Assembly (NCBI GenBank): GCA_947498705.1
Contig: CANMLW010000013.1
Location: forward strand, 60,135-124,134
Source of the DNA: an uncultured Aquimarina sp.
GTDB lineage: Bacteria; Bacteroidota; Bacteroidia; Flavobacteriales; Flavobacteriaceae
Length of the DNA stretch: 64,000 bases
Direction: 5' to 3'
Shown here: positions 57,814 through 64,000 of the stretch, piece after piece
Layout: each line of letters starts with the position of its first letter
How positions within the stretch are numbered: the stretch's first letter is position 1
Made by a program: the position numbers and the translations under genes
Notes under the pieces: generated by a model
What the model saw: the letters and a program-made list of their open reading frames with translations, nothing else
The model's database searches: none
Told to the model about the DNA's origin: nothing

Positions 57814-58545
57814 CTAATAAAGCAACTTAATTTCTTTTAATCCAAAGGTTTTTACAACTTCATCTTCTAATAATAACTGAAGTTTTCCTTCTGGATTAAC
57901 TCCTTTAATAATACCAACAAAAGATTCACCTTCTATACCCTCAAAAGTAGAAGGTTTATCTTTTCTAAATAAAATAGACTCATATTCATTCTTTATTAGT
58001 TGATAGTTAGCAGCTCTTAATTCAGAAAACCGTTTCTCTATTTTCTTTAATAATATATCCAAGACCTCATTTACATCAATATTTTTGCCTAATATCTTTT
58101 TTAATGACCCCGCCATAGGAAGTTGATCAAATTCAGTTTGGTTAACGTTCAATCCAATTCCTATTATAACTCCCACCAAACTGCCATTTTTAACAATATT
58201 TTCTATTAAAATACCACATATTTTTTGTCTATCTGACAGAATGTCGTTTGGCCATTTTACAGATACCTTACTAGCCATAAAATCTTTTAGCACATCAAAA
58301 ACAGCTAAAGAAGTTACCATAGAAATATAAAATTGATCAGAAAGAAGAACACCATCAACCCTCATAAACACACTACACGTAAGGTTTTTACCTGGATCAC
58401 TCTGCCAAACCGTACCCATTTGTCCTTTTCCTCTTAACTGCTCATGTGCAATTACACAAACTGGCTTAACAAGTTTTTGTACTCGATTCAGATCTTTTAA
58501 AAACCTATTTGTTGAGTCAATGGCATCAACTTTGATTATACGCAT
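57814..58545 (-). CDS. birA: Biotin--[acetyl-CoA-carboxylase] ligase
   Basis: 243 residues with the catalytic biotin-protein ligase domain only. Motifs: IDSTNRFLKDL, EQLRGKGQMGTVWQSD (the GRGRxG loop as GKGQMG), KWPNDIL and IGIGLNVNQTEF. There is no N-terminal helix-turn-helix, so unlike Escherichia coli BirA it is not expected to repress transcription (class I ligase). A C-terminal SH3-like cap (STFEGIEGESFVGIIKGVNPEGKLQLL in part) is present. It attaches biotin to carboxylases. Divergent from rsfS. Confidence 0.94.
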   Translation of the reverse strand: MRIIKVDAIDSTNRFLKDLNRVQKLVKPVCVIAHEQLRGKGQMGTVWQSDPGKNLTCSVFMRVDGVLLSDQFYISMVTSLAVFDVLKDFMASKVSVKWPNDILSDRQKICGILIENIVKNGSLVGVIIGIGLNVNQTEFDQLPMAGSLKKILGKNIDVNEVLDILLKKIEKRFSELRAANYQLIKNEYESILFRKDKPSTFEGIEGESFVGIIKGVNPEGKLQLLLEDEVVKTFGLKEIKLLY

Positions 58546-58573
58546 ATATATAAGGTGTAAAAGTTTTACAATT

Positions 58574-58590
58574 GTCTGACGAATTCAGAC
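58574..58590. promoter_or_regulatory. Palindrome between birA and rsfS
   Basis: GTCTGA-CGAAT-TCAGAC, a 6-bp inverted repeat in the 90-base divergent region. Could be an operator; no partner regulator is suggested by context. Confidence 0.25.
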
Positions 58591-58635
58591 ATAAAATCAT
58601 AAAAAGTAATAACTTTACACAAATTAAAAAAATGC

Positions 58636-59007
58636 ATGACTAAAAAAGAAATCGGTAACGATCAATTAATCACTCAAATATTAAAAGGTATTGAAGAGGT
58701 AAAAGGAAATGATATTAACATTCTTGATCTTCGTGACATCGACAATACAGTCTGTAACTATTTTGTAATTTGTAACGGAACTTCTAATACACAGGTAAAC
58801 GCAATCGTCAACTCTATCCAAAAAACGGTAAGTAAAGAACTTAAAGACAAGCCTTGGCATGTAGAAGGTAGCGAAAACGCAGAATGGGTATTAATTGATT
58901 ATGTGCACGTTGTAGTGCATGTTTTTCAAAAACACATACGTGAATTCTATGATATAGAAGGACTATGGGGAGATGCTAAAACAACAGTTATCGAAACAAA
59001 TTATTAA
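58636..59007 (+). CDS. rsfS: Ribosomal silencing factor RsfS
   Basis: 123 residues. Family marks: INILDLRDIDNTVCNYFVIC, GTSNTQVNAIVNSI, WHVEGSENAEWVLIDYVHVVVHVF and REFYDIEGLWGDA. RsfS binds ribosomal protein L14 and blocks subunit joining in stationary phase. The start ATG follows ATGC. FtsH begins 15 bases after the stop, an arrangement usual in Bacteroidota. Confidence 0.95.
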   Translation: MTKKEIGNDQLITQILKGIEEVKGNDINILDLRDIDNTVCNYFVICNGTSNTQVNAIVNSIQKTVSKELKDKPWHVEGSENAEWVLIDYVHVVVHVFQKHIREFYDIEGLWGDAKTTVIETNY

Positions 59008-59022
59008 TAAAGAATACCGTAA

Positions 59023-60975
59023 ATGGCCAAAGAAAATAAAAAAACAGAACCGAATAAAAAACCAAAGTTTAGTGCATATTGGATTTATGCCATTATAATT
59101 ATTGGTTTTTTTGCTTTAAATATGATAGGTGGAAATGGGTTTGGGTCTGCTCCAACTACTTCTCCTTCAGAATTTCAAACTTTTCTGAAAAATGGTGAAG
59201 TAGAAAAAGTAGTGATCATTAACCGCAGAAAAGCCAAAGTTTTTCTAACCCCAGAAGCTAAAGCATCTGACAAGCATAGAAAAAATAAAAACAAATCAAT
59301 ATTACCCACTAGCCCCAGCGATCCTGACTATCAATTTGAATTCGGAGACTTACAAAACTTTGAAAATCAAATAAATACAATCAAAGGAGAGAACGGCATT
59401 ACTGCAAAAGTTAGTTATGATACAGAAAGTAATGTATGGGGTGAAATACTAGTTACCCTACTTCCTTTTGCCTTGATAATAGGGATATGGATCTTTATTA
59501 TGAGAAGAATGAGTGGTGGTGCCGGTGGAGGTGCCGGAGGTCAAATCTTTAACATAGGAAAATCAAAAGCCAAACTTTTTGATCAAAACACCGAAGTAAA
59601 AGTTTCTTTTGAAAATGTAGCTGGTTTAGAAGGAGCAAAAGAAGAAGTTCAGGAAATTGTTGATTTTCTTAAAAACCCAGAAAAATATACTTCTCTAGGA
59701 GGTAAAATACCTAAAGGAGCACTATTAGTAGGACCTCCTGGTACAGGAAAAACCTTGTTAGCCAAGGCCGTTGCTGGTGAGGCAAAAGTTCCTTTCTTTT
59801 CACTATCTGGATCTGATTTTGTTGAAATGTTTGTAGGAGTTGGTGCCTCTAGAGTAAGAGATTTATTTAAACAAGCTAAAGAAAAATCACCTGCCATTAT
59901 CTTTATAGATGAGATTGATGCAGTAGGTAGAGCAAGAGGAAAAAGTAATTTTTCTGGCTCTAATGACGAAAGAGAAAATACTTTAAACCAATTATTAACA
60001 GAAATGGATGGTTTTGGCACCAATACAAACGTAATTGTAATTGCCGCTACAAACCGTGCCGATGTTCTTGATAAAGCATTACTACGTGCCGGTCGTTTCG
60101 ATCGTCAAATCTATGTGGATTTACCAGATATTAGAGAGCGTAAAGAAATTTTCGACGTTCATTTAAAACCGTTAAAAAAGGTAGAAAACGAATTAGATAC
60201 CGAGTTTATGGCAAAACAAACTCCTGGGTTTTCTGGAGCAGATATTGCCAATGTATGTAATGAAGCTGCATTAATTGCTGCAAGAAAAGGAAATAAAGCA
60301 GTAGGAAAACAAGATTTTCTAGATGCTGTGGATCGAATCGTAGGAGGGTTAGAGAAAAAGAATAAAATTATTACACCAGAAGAAAAAAGAGCTATTGCTT
60401 TTCATGAGGCTGGTCATGCTACAGTAAGTTGGATGTTAGAGCATGCTGCTCCATTGGTTAAAGTTACTATTGTACCTAGAGGACAATCTCTGGGTGCTGC
60501 TTGGTACTTACCAGAAGAGCGATTAATTGTACGTCCTAACCAGATGCTCGACGAGATGTGTGCTGCTTTGGGTGGTCGAGCTGCAGAAAAAGTTATTTTT
60601 GATGAAATATCAACTGGAGCATTAAGTGATCTTGAAAAGGTAACAAAACAAGCAAGAGCAATGGTTACCATCTATGGATTAAATGACAAGGTTGGAAACC
60701 TAACTTATTATGATTCTTCTGGCCAAAGTGAATACAATTTCTCAAAGCCATATAGCGAACAAACTAGTGAACTAATTGACAAAGAAATTTCTAATATTAT
60801 AGAAACACAATATCAAAGAGCAGTTGATCTGCTAGAACAACATAAAGATAAACTTACAGAATTAGCAGAAGTACTTTTAGAAAAAGAAGTTATTTTTAAA
60901 GATAATCTGGAAAAAATATTTGGACAAAGGCCTTTTGGCAAAAAAGAAGAAGAAATCATTATTGATCCTTCTTAA
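59023..60975 (+). CDS. ftsH: ATP-dependent zinc metalloprotease FtsH
   Basis: 650 residues. N-terminal membrane helix (about 19-37) and a second (about 145-163) enclose a periplasmic domain. The AAA domain has Walker A GPPGTGKT (237-244), Walker B IIFIDEIDAVG and the second region of homology NRADVLDKALLRAGRFDRQ. The M41 domain has HEAGH (461-465). It forms a hexamer in the inner membrane that degrades membrane and soluble proteins. The SRH and gly-rich AGGGAGG linker are normal. It is the last gene before a strong terminator. Confidence 0.97.
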   Translation: MAKENKKTEPNKKPKFSAYWIYAIIIIGFFALNMIGGNGFGSAPTTSPSEFQTFLKNGEVEKVVIINRRKAKVFLTPEAKASDKHRKNKNKSILPTSPSDPDYQFEFGDLQNFENQINTIKGENGITAKVSYDTESNVWGEILVTLLPFALIIGIWIFIMRRMSGGAGGGAGGQIFNIGKSKAKLFDQNTEVKVSFENVAGLEGAKEEVQEIVDFLKNPEKYTSLGGKIPKGALLVGPPGTGKTLLAKAVAGEAKVPFFSLSGSDFVEMFVGVGASRVRDLFKQAKEKSPAIIFIDEIDAVGRARGKSNFSGSNDERENTLNQLLTEMDGFGTNTNVIVIAATNRADVLDKALLRAGRFDRQIYVDLPDIRERKEIFDVHLKPLKKVENELDTEFMAKQTPGFSGADIANVCNEAALIAARKGNKAVGKQDFLDAVDRIVGGLEKKNKIITPEEKRAIAFHEAGHATVSWMLEHAAPLVKVTIVPRGQSLGAAWYLPEERLIVRPNQMLDEMCAALGGRAAEKVIFDEISTGALSDLEKVTKQARAMVTIYGLNDKVGNLTYYDSSGQSEYNFSKPYSEQTSELIDKEISNIIETQYQRAVDLLEQHKDKLTELAEVLLEKEVIFKDNLEKIFGQRPFGKKEEEIIIDPS

Positions 60976-61003
60976 ATCCTATATTTTTTTCTAACAAATT
61001 GAA

Positions 61004-61038
61004 AAATCTTAACCTAACCCAACATTAGGTTAAGATTT
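61004..61038 (+). terminator. Rho-independent terminator of ftsH
   Basis: AAATCTTAACCTAA (61004-61017), seven-base loop, TTAGGTTAAGATTT (61025-61038), then a T-run. Confidence 0.93.
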
Positions 61039-61042
61039 TTTT

Positions 61043-61050
61043 TATCTTTG
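61043..61050 (+). promoter_or_regulatory. TAnnTTTG box of the LUD-cdsA-psd operon
   Basis: TATCTTTG, immediately after the ftsH terminator and 41 bases before the LUD ATG. Confidence 0.55.
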
Positions 61051-61091
61051 AAGTTAATGAAAAATTGTAATCCCCAATCATAATCTAAAAA

Positions 61092-61703
61092 ATGAGTCTA
61101 TTTAGAAGAATCTTTTCCTCAAAATCTAAATCAGACCAAAAGAGTAAGGAACGCGCAGACGACGATCGCAGTAAATATATGCCTGAAATTGATCTACCTA
61201 TTGACGAAAGTTTTATGATCAATTTTAAAAGAAACGGAGGCAAATTTTTATACTGTGATACAGAAAATGAAGTTTTAGATTCTTTTGATAAAATCCTTAT
61301 GGAAAATGATTGGTATGAAAGGGATGTATATTGCTTTGACGATACTCTTGAAACCAAATTTTCAGGTTTTAATTTAAATTATGTCAGAAGTTCATCTGCT
61401 TCATTTTTTTTCGGAACTTGTGAATACCTAATTGCCGACAGTGGTGCCATACTGGTATCCTCTAATCAGCTTAAAGAAAAAAAACTTACAGAATTACCAG
61501 ACAACTTCATTATTATCGCCGCAACAAGTCAGTTAGTCAAAAGTATTGGAGAAGGCCTAAAAGGCATTAAAAGTAAAAACAAAAATGCAATTCCTTCTAA
61601 CATCACTACTATTAAAAACTTTGAACCACAAAAAGAAAAGGATTTCTTAAGCTACGGAAGTAGTTCAAAAAATCTATATTTGCTGCTGCTCGAAGATTTA
61701 TAA
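61092..61703 (+). CDS. LUD domain protein (LutC/YkgG-like)
   Basis: 203 residues. The LUD core shows CTKEAIADSG-like CEYLIADSGAILVSSNQLKEKKL (in part), the FIIIAATSQLVKSI strand-helix and a C-terminal ALFLLLLEDL-like KNLYLLLLEDL. The N-terminal 45 residues are basic and Ser-rich. LUD proteins are linked to lactate use in LutABC, but stand-alone members next to ftsH/cdsA in Bacteroidota have no known role. It is one base before cdsA and in the same operon. Confidence 0.88.
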   Translation: MSLFRRIFSSKSKSDQKSKERADDDRSKYMPEIDLPIDESFMINFKRNGGKFLYCDTENEVLDSFDKILMENDWYERDVYCFDDTLETKFSGFNLNYVRSSSASFFFGTCEYLIADSGAILVSSNQLKEKKLTELPDNFIIIAATSQLVKSIGEGLKGIKSKNKNAIPSNITTIKNFEPQKEKDFLSYGSSSKNLYLLLLEDL

Positions 61704-61704
61704 T

Positions 61705-62514
61705 ATGAAGGAATTACTCACAAGATCTCTATCGGGATTTTTATACGTTTTAATATTGTTGTTATCTATATTTGTTTCCAGATATACATATATAGGAGTA
61801 TTCTTAATTTTTGGGTTATTATCTATTTATGAGTTTCAAAAATTGATTCACCTTAAAAACAAAAGGCTTTACATAATTTTTATTATTCTGCTAGCCTTAC
61901 TATGTTTTTATCAAAAGGCATTATATTTTTATGTAATTCTACCTATTTTACTCCTTACCATAGTTACAGAACTATTTCTTATTAAAGATTTAATTACTAT
62001 CCGTATTATTCCCATGTTCGAAAAACGGAAATACTTTACCAGTATTTTTTATTTGATCACTTCTATTATATTTTTGATTTTAATTCCGAATTATTCTGGT
62101 GTTTATCAACCTTACATAATTGCAGGAGCATTTTTGATCACTTGGGTAAATGACAGTTTTGCTTATTTGGTGGGCAAAAACTTTGGAAAACACAAATTAC
62201 TAGAGCGAATATCACCCAAAAAAACAATCGAAGGTTTTGTAGGTGGTTTTATATTCTCATTACTTGCAGGATACCTAATTGCTATCTTTTCTAATACATT
62301 ATCTATTAACATTTGGTTGATTATAAGTATTATTATGAGTATTTTTGGTACACTTGGCGATCTTATACAATCTAAGTTCAAAAGACAAGCAGGAGTAAAG
62401 GATAGCGGCACTATTATGCCAGGTCATGGAGGGATATATGACAGACTTGACAGTGTGATATTCGCCAGTCCATTTTTATACGCATTTTTACAAATATTAA
62501 AGCATGTTTCATAA
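61705..62514 (+). CDS. cdsA: Phosphatidate cytidylyltransferase
   Basis: 269 residues, about eight membrane helices. Signature: VNDSFAYLVGKNFGKHKLL, SPKKTIEGFVGG, and GDLIQSKFKRQAGVKDSG...PGHGGIYDRLDS with the conserved Asp and Lys residues. It converts phosphatidic acid and CTP to CDP-diacylglycerol, the precursor for acidic and zwitterionic phospholipids. It starts one base after the LUD stop and its end overlaps psd by 11 bases. Confidence 0.95.
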   Translation: MKELLTRSLSGFLYVLILLLSIFVSRYTYIGVFLIFGLLSIYEFQKLIHLKNKRLYIIFIILLALLCFYQKALYFYVILPILLLTIVTELFLIKDLITIRIIPMFEKRKYFTSIFYLITSIIFLILIPNYSGVYQPYIIAGAFLITWVNDSFAYLVGKNFGKHKLLERISPKKTIEGFVGGFIFSLLAGYLIAIFSNTLSINIWLIISIIMSIFGTLGDLIQSKFKRQAGVKDSGTIMPGHGGIYDRLDSVIFASPFLYAFLQILKHVS

Positions 62515-63151
62515 AGAAGGTTATAAAATAATATCTATAGCATTTGTACTATTTCTAGGCATCAATGTAGCCTCGTATGTAGCGATTCAAAATAATGAGT
62601 GGCAAATTGCCATTCTATCGCTCACTCTGGTACTTCTTATTCTAATATTACAGTTTTTTAGAAATCCCAAAAGACATACCGAATTAAACGATAAAACTAT
62701 TGTAGCTCCTGTTGATGGTAAAGTGGTCGTAATAGAAGAGGTTTATGAAAAAGAGTACTTTAAAGATAAAAGATTACAGGTTTCTGTTTTTATGTCTCCT
62801 ATCAATGTACATGTAACACGCCATCCTATTAACGGAAAAGTTGCTTTTAGTAAATATCACCCTGGTAAATATCTGGTAGCATGGCACCCAAAAGCATCCG
62901 AAGAGAACGAAAGAACAACTGTTGTTGTTAAAAATAACAATACAGAGATATTATATCGCCAAATAGCTGGAGCACTTGCAAAAAGAATTGTAAATTATGC
63001 AGAAGAAGGGCAAGAAGTGATTCAGGGTTCTGATAGCGGTTTTATAAAGTTTGGTTCAAGAGTAGATGTATACCTACCATTAGGAACCAAAATAGATGTT
63101 GCCTTAGATCAAAAAGTTAAAGGAGGAGAAAGTATTATTGCGTTGCTTTAA
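62504..63151 (+). CDS. psd: Phosphatidylserine decarboxylase (short type)
   Basis: 215 residues. Two N-terminal membrane helices (about 8-27 and 33-51) precede the PSD-A-like catalytic domain: VAPVDGKVVVIEEV, VFMSPINVHVTRHPINGKV and KFGSRVDVYLP, where the FGS site is the self-cleavage point creating the pyruvoyl group. It forms phosphatidylethanolamine in the membrane. The gene overlaps cdsA by 11 bases. Confidence 0.95.
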   Translation: MFHKEGYKIISIAFVLFLGINVASYVAIQNNEWQIAILSLTLVLLILILQFFRNPKRHTELNDKTIVAPVDGKVVVIEEVYEKEYFKDKRLQVSVFMSPINVHVTRHPINGKVAFSKYHPGKYLVAWHPKASEENERTTVVVKNNNTEILYRQIAGALAKRIVNYAEEGQEVIQGSDSGFIKFGSRVDVYLPLGTKIDVALDQKVKGGESIIALL

Positions 63152-63268
63152 ACAATCTCAATAAAATCCTATTGCTATAATATGTTTTATGTTAATCAAA
63201 GAATTACTCTATCAATCCTTTAGAAAACTCTAAACAATTGATTTATAAAAAGAGTAAACCTACTGAAC

Positions 63269-63538
63269 ATGACCGAAGAAGAATTAAATATTGCCTTTGA
63301 TAACGCCTATGAGCGTGCATGCAATACAAAAATACAATTGCCACCTGATCTTATGCTTCATTTTTATGCCTATTATAAGCAAGCGACTCATATAGAAGGT
63401 TTCTACACTCCATCTGGCAATAGCCAACTTAGAAATGCCTTTAAGCTTAATGCACTTTTTCAAGTCAAAAATTTAAGTCGTAAAGAAGCAAAATTGAAAT
63501 ATATAGAATTAGTAGAAAAGTATATTACGGATATATAA
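63269..63538 (+). CDS. Acyl-CoA-binding protein (ACBP)
   Basis: 89 residues, four-helix ACBP fold: LNIAFDNAYERACN, PPDLMLHFYAYYKQATHIEG, the conserved KLNALFQVKNLSRKEAKLKYIELVEKY (in part). These bind long-chain acyl-CoA with high affinity. It lies after psd with a 117-base gap, so it may be separately transcribed, but it completes a lipid-synthesis neighbourhood (cdsA, psd, ACBP) usual in Bacteroidota. Confidence 0.93.
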   Translation: MTEEELNIAFDNAYERACNTKIQLPPDLMLHFYAYYKQATHIEGFYTPSGNSQLRNAFKLNALFQVKNLSRKEAKLKYIELVEKYITDI

Positions 63539-63630
63539 CACAATCATTTTAAGAATTACTCTTTCCTCCCTAATCTATACATAATTGACCAAACAATAAT
63601 AACTTGTTTCTCTGTTGTATCTAAACCAGA

Positions 63631-63801
63631 GAACTTGATATACATGTTCCTATTATTGCTTTGAGTGCTACAGACACCTCAGAAACCATTGCTACGATTC
63701 TAAAGCCTAATTCTGGTTTTAATGACTTTATGATAAAGCCCTATAAAAACGAGGAGTTCTTTACTAAAGTAGAAACATATCAGAGAAAATATCATCGCTA
63801 A
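63631..63801 (+). pseudogene. Receiver-domain C-terminal fragment
   Basis: An open frame without start codon, ELDIHVPIIALSATDTSETIA then TILKPNSGFNDFMIKPYKNE... to TAA 63799-63801, preceded by a stop. VPIIALSA is strand 4 with the conserved Ser/Thr and Ala, and FMIKPY carries the conserved Lys-Pro of response-regulator receivers. It is the 3' end of a hybrid kinase or regulator; the phospho-accepting Asp part is missing. Confidence 0.65.
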
Positions 63802-64000
63802 GGCTTCTTAAAAAGCCTGTAGAACACTTTTAAAGGAGTTATAGTAAATCAATTACACAAAATGCGACGTATTCAAACTCGTTCATTTTCTTATTCATAG
63901 TTTCTCTGTATAGTAAGTTACGTAATCTTAAGAAAACATAAACAAGCGTTAAAGAAATTTACGCATATAGATTAGAAGGTAATTTAAACCATAAGAAGTC
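63802..64000. other. Right end of window, no gene recognised
   Basis: AT-rich sequence with a small AGGCTT...AAGCCT hairpin near 63801-63818 and no long open frame on either strand. Confidence 0.4.

Noticed and set aside
57811..57816. Missing terminator between SRPBCC gene and birA
   Set aside because: The two stop codons abut (TAACTA) with no hairpin; unusual but simply compact, with no sign of a frameshift.

Overview
The window is AT-rich chromosomal DNA from a member of the Bacteroidota, most likely a marine flavobacterium (family Flavobacteriaceae; an Aquimarina-like genus is a guess). The evidence is three secreted proteins with C-terminal type IX secretion (T9SS type A) sorting domains, many SPII lipoproteins, repeated TAnnTTTG boxes of the Bacteroidota housekeeping promoter type, and a housekeeping block (ftsH, LUD protein, cdsA, psd, acyl-CoA-binding protein) of typical Bacteroidota content. 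I see no rRNA, tRNA, CRISPR array, prophage or intact insertion sequence.

Layout. 1-8.3 kb is a loose set of small accessory genes: a cut SMP-30-like end, two unknown proteins, an SPFH/ribbon-helix-helix pair, an SDR, a methyltransferase, two GNAT acetyltransferases, a serine hydrolase lipoprotein and a YciI-like protein. 8.5-16 kb (minus strand) is a secretome region: a class C beta-lactamase-fold hydrolase with tandem repeats and a T9SS tail, three small lipoproteins, a repeat-rich intergenic region, and a zinc metalloprotease with PKD, GEVED and T9SS domains. 16-23 kb is a proteolytic and signalling cluster: a TPR-CHAT caspase-like protease, a small frameshifted lipoprotein, a subtilisin-like S8 lipoprotein protease and, divergently, an ECF sigma factor with a TPR-bearing membrane anti-sigma factor. 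23-29.7 kb holds a glycerophosphodiesterase, a uracil-DNA-glycosylase-like protein, an O-acetylation operon (MBOAT plus two SGNH proteins) and a cysteine-rich RiPP-like peptide. 30-33 kb has three tandem paralogous lipoproteins. 33-36 kb is a TRAP transporter of the Ca-dependent alpha-keto-acid/lactate type, followed by marR and a DoxX-like gene with palindromic operators. 37-46 kb is mostly core (yaaA, csp, rluD, PASTA protein, ddl, coaD) with a 1183-residue T9SS protein between the PASTA protein and ddl. 46.6-49 kb is a coupled operon of an Lgt-like protein, a Tes/MJ0619-like radical SAM enzyme and a small membrane protein. 51-56 kb carries a SulP transporter with an unusual insertion, an M14 peptidase and a GH18 protein. 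56-63.5 kb is core (NUDIX, pyrE, SRPBCC, birA, rsfS, ftsH, LUD, cdsA, psd, ACBP).

The two most interesting systems are (i) the CHAT / S8 / sigma / anti-sigma cluster, where a small lipoprotein and the S8 proregion share a GDPxLE motif and where the S8 gene and a distant lipoprotein gene share a long promoter-like block, and (ii) the Lgt-like plus Tes-like radical SAM operon, which suggests an uncharacterised lipid or lipoprotein modification. An orphan double-glycine-leader-like, five-cysteine peptide is a third candidate.

Starts were chosen by hand. Where an in-frame TTG preceded a better ATG the ATG was used, often backed by a nearby TAnnTTTG box or a clean signal peptide. All functional names rest on motif recognition by eye, without database searches.
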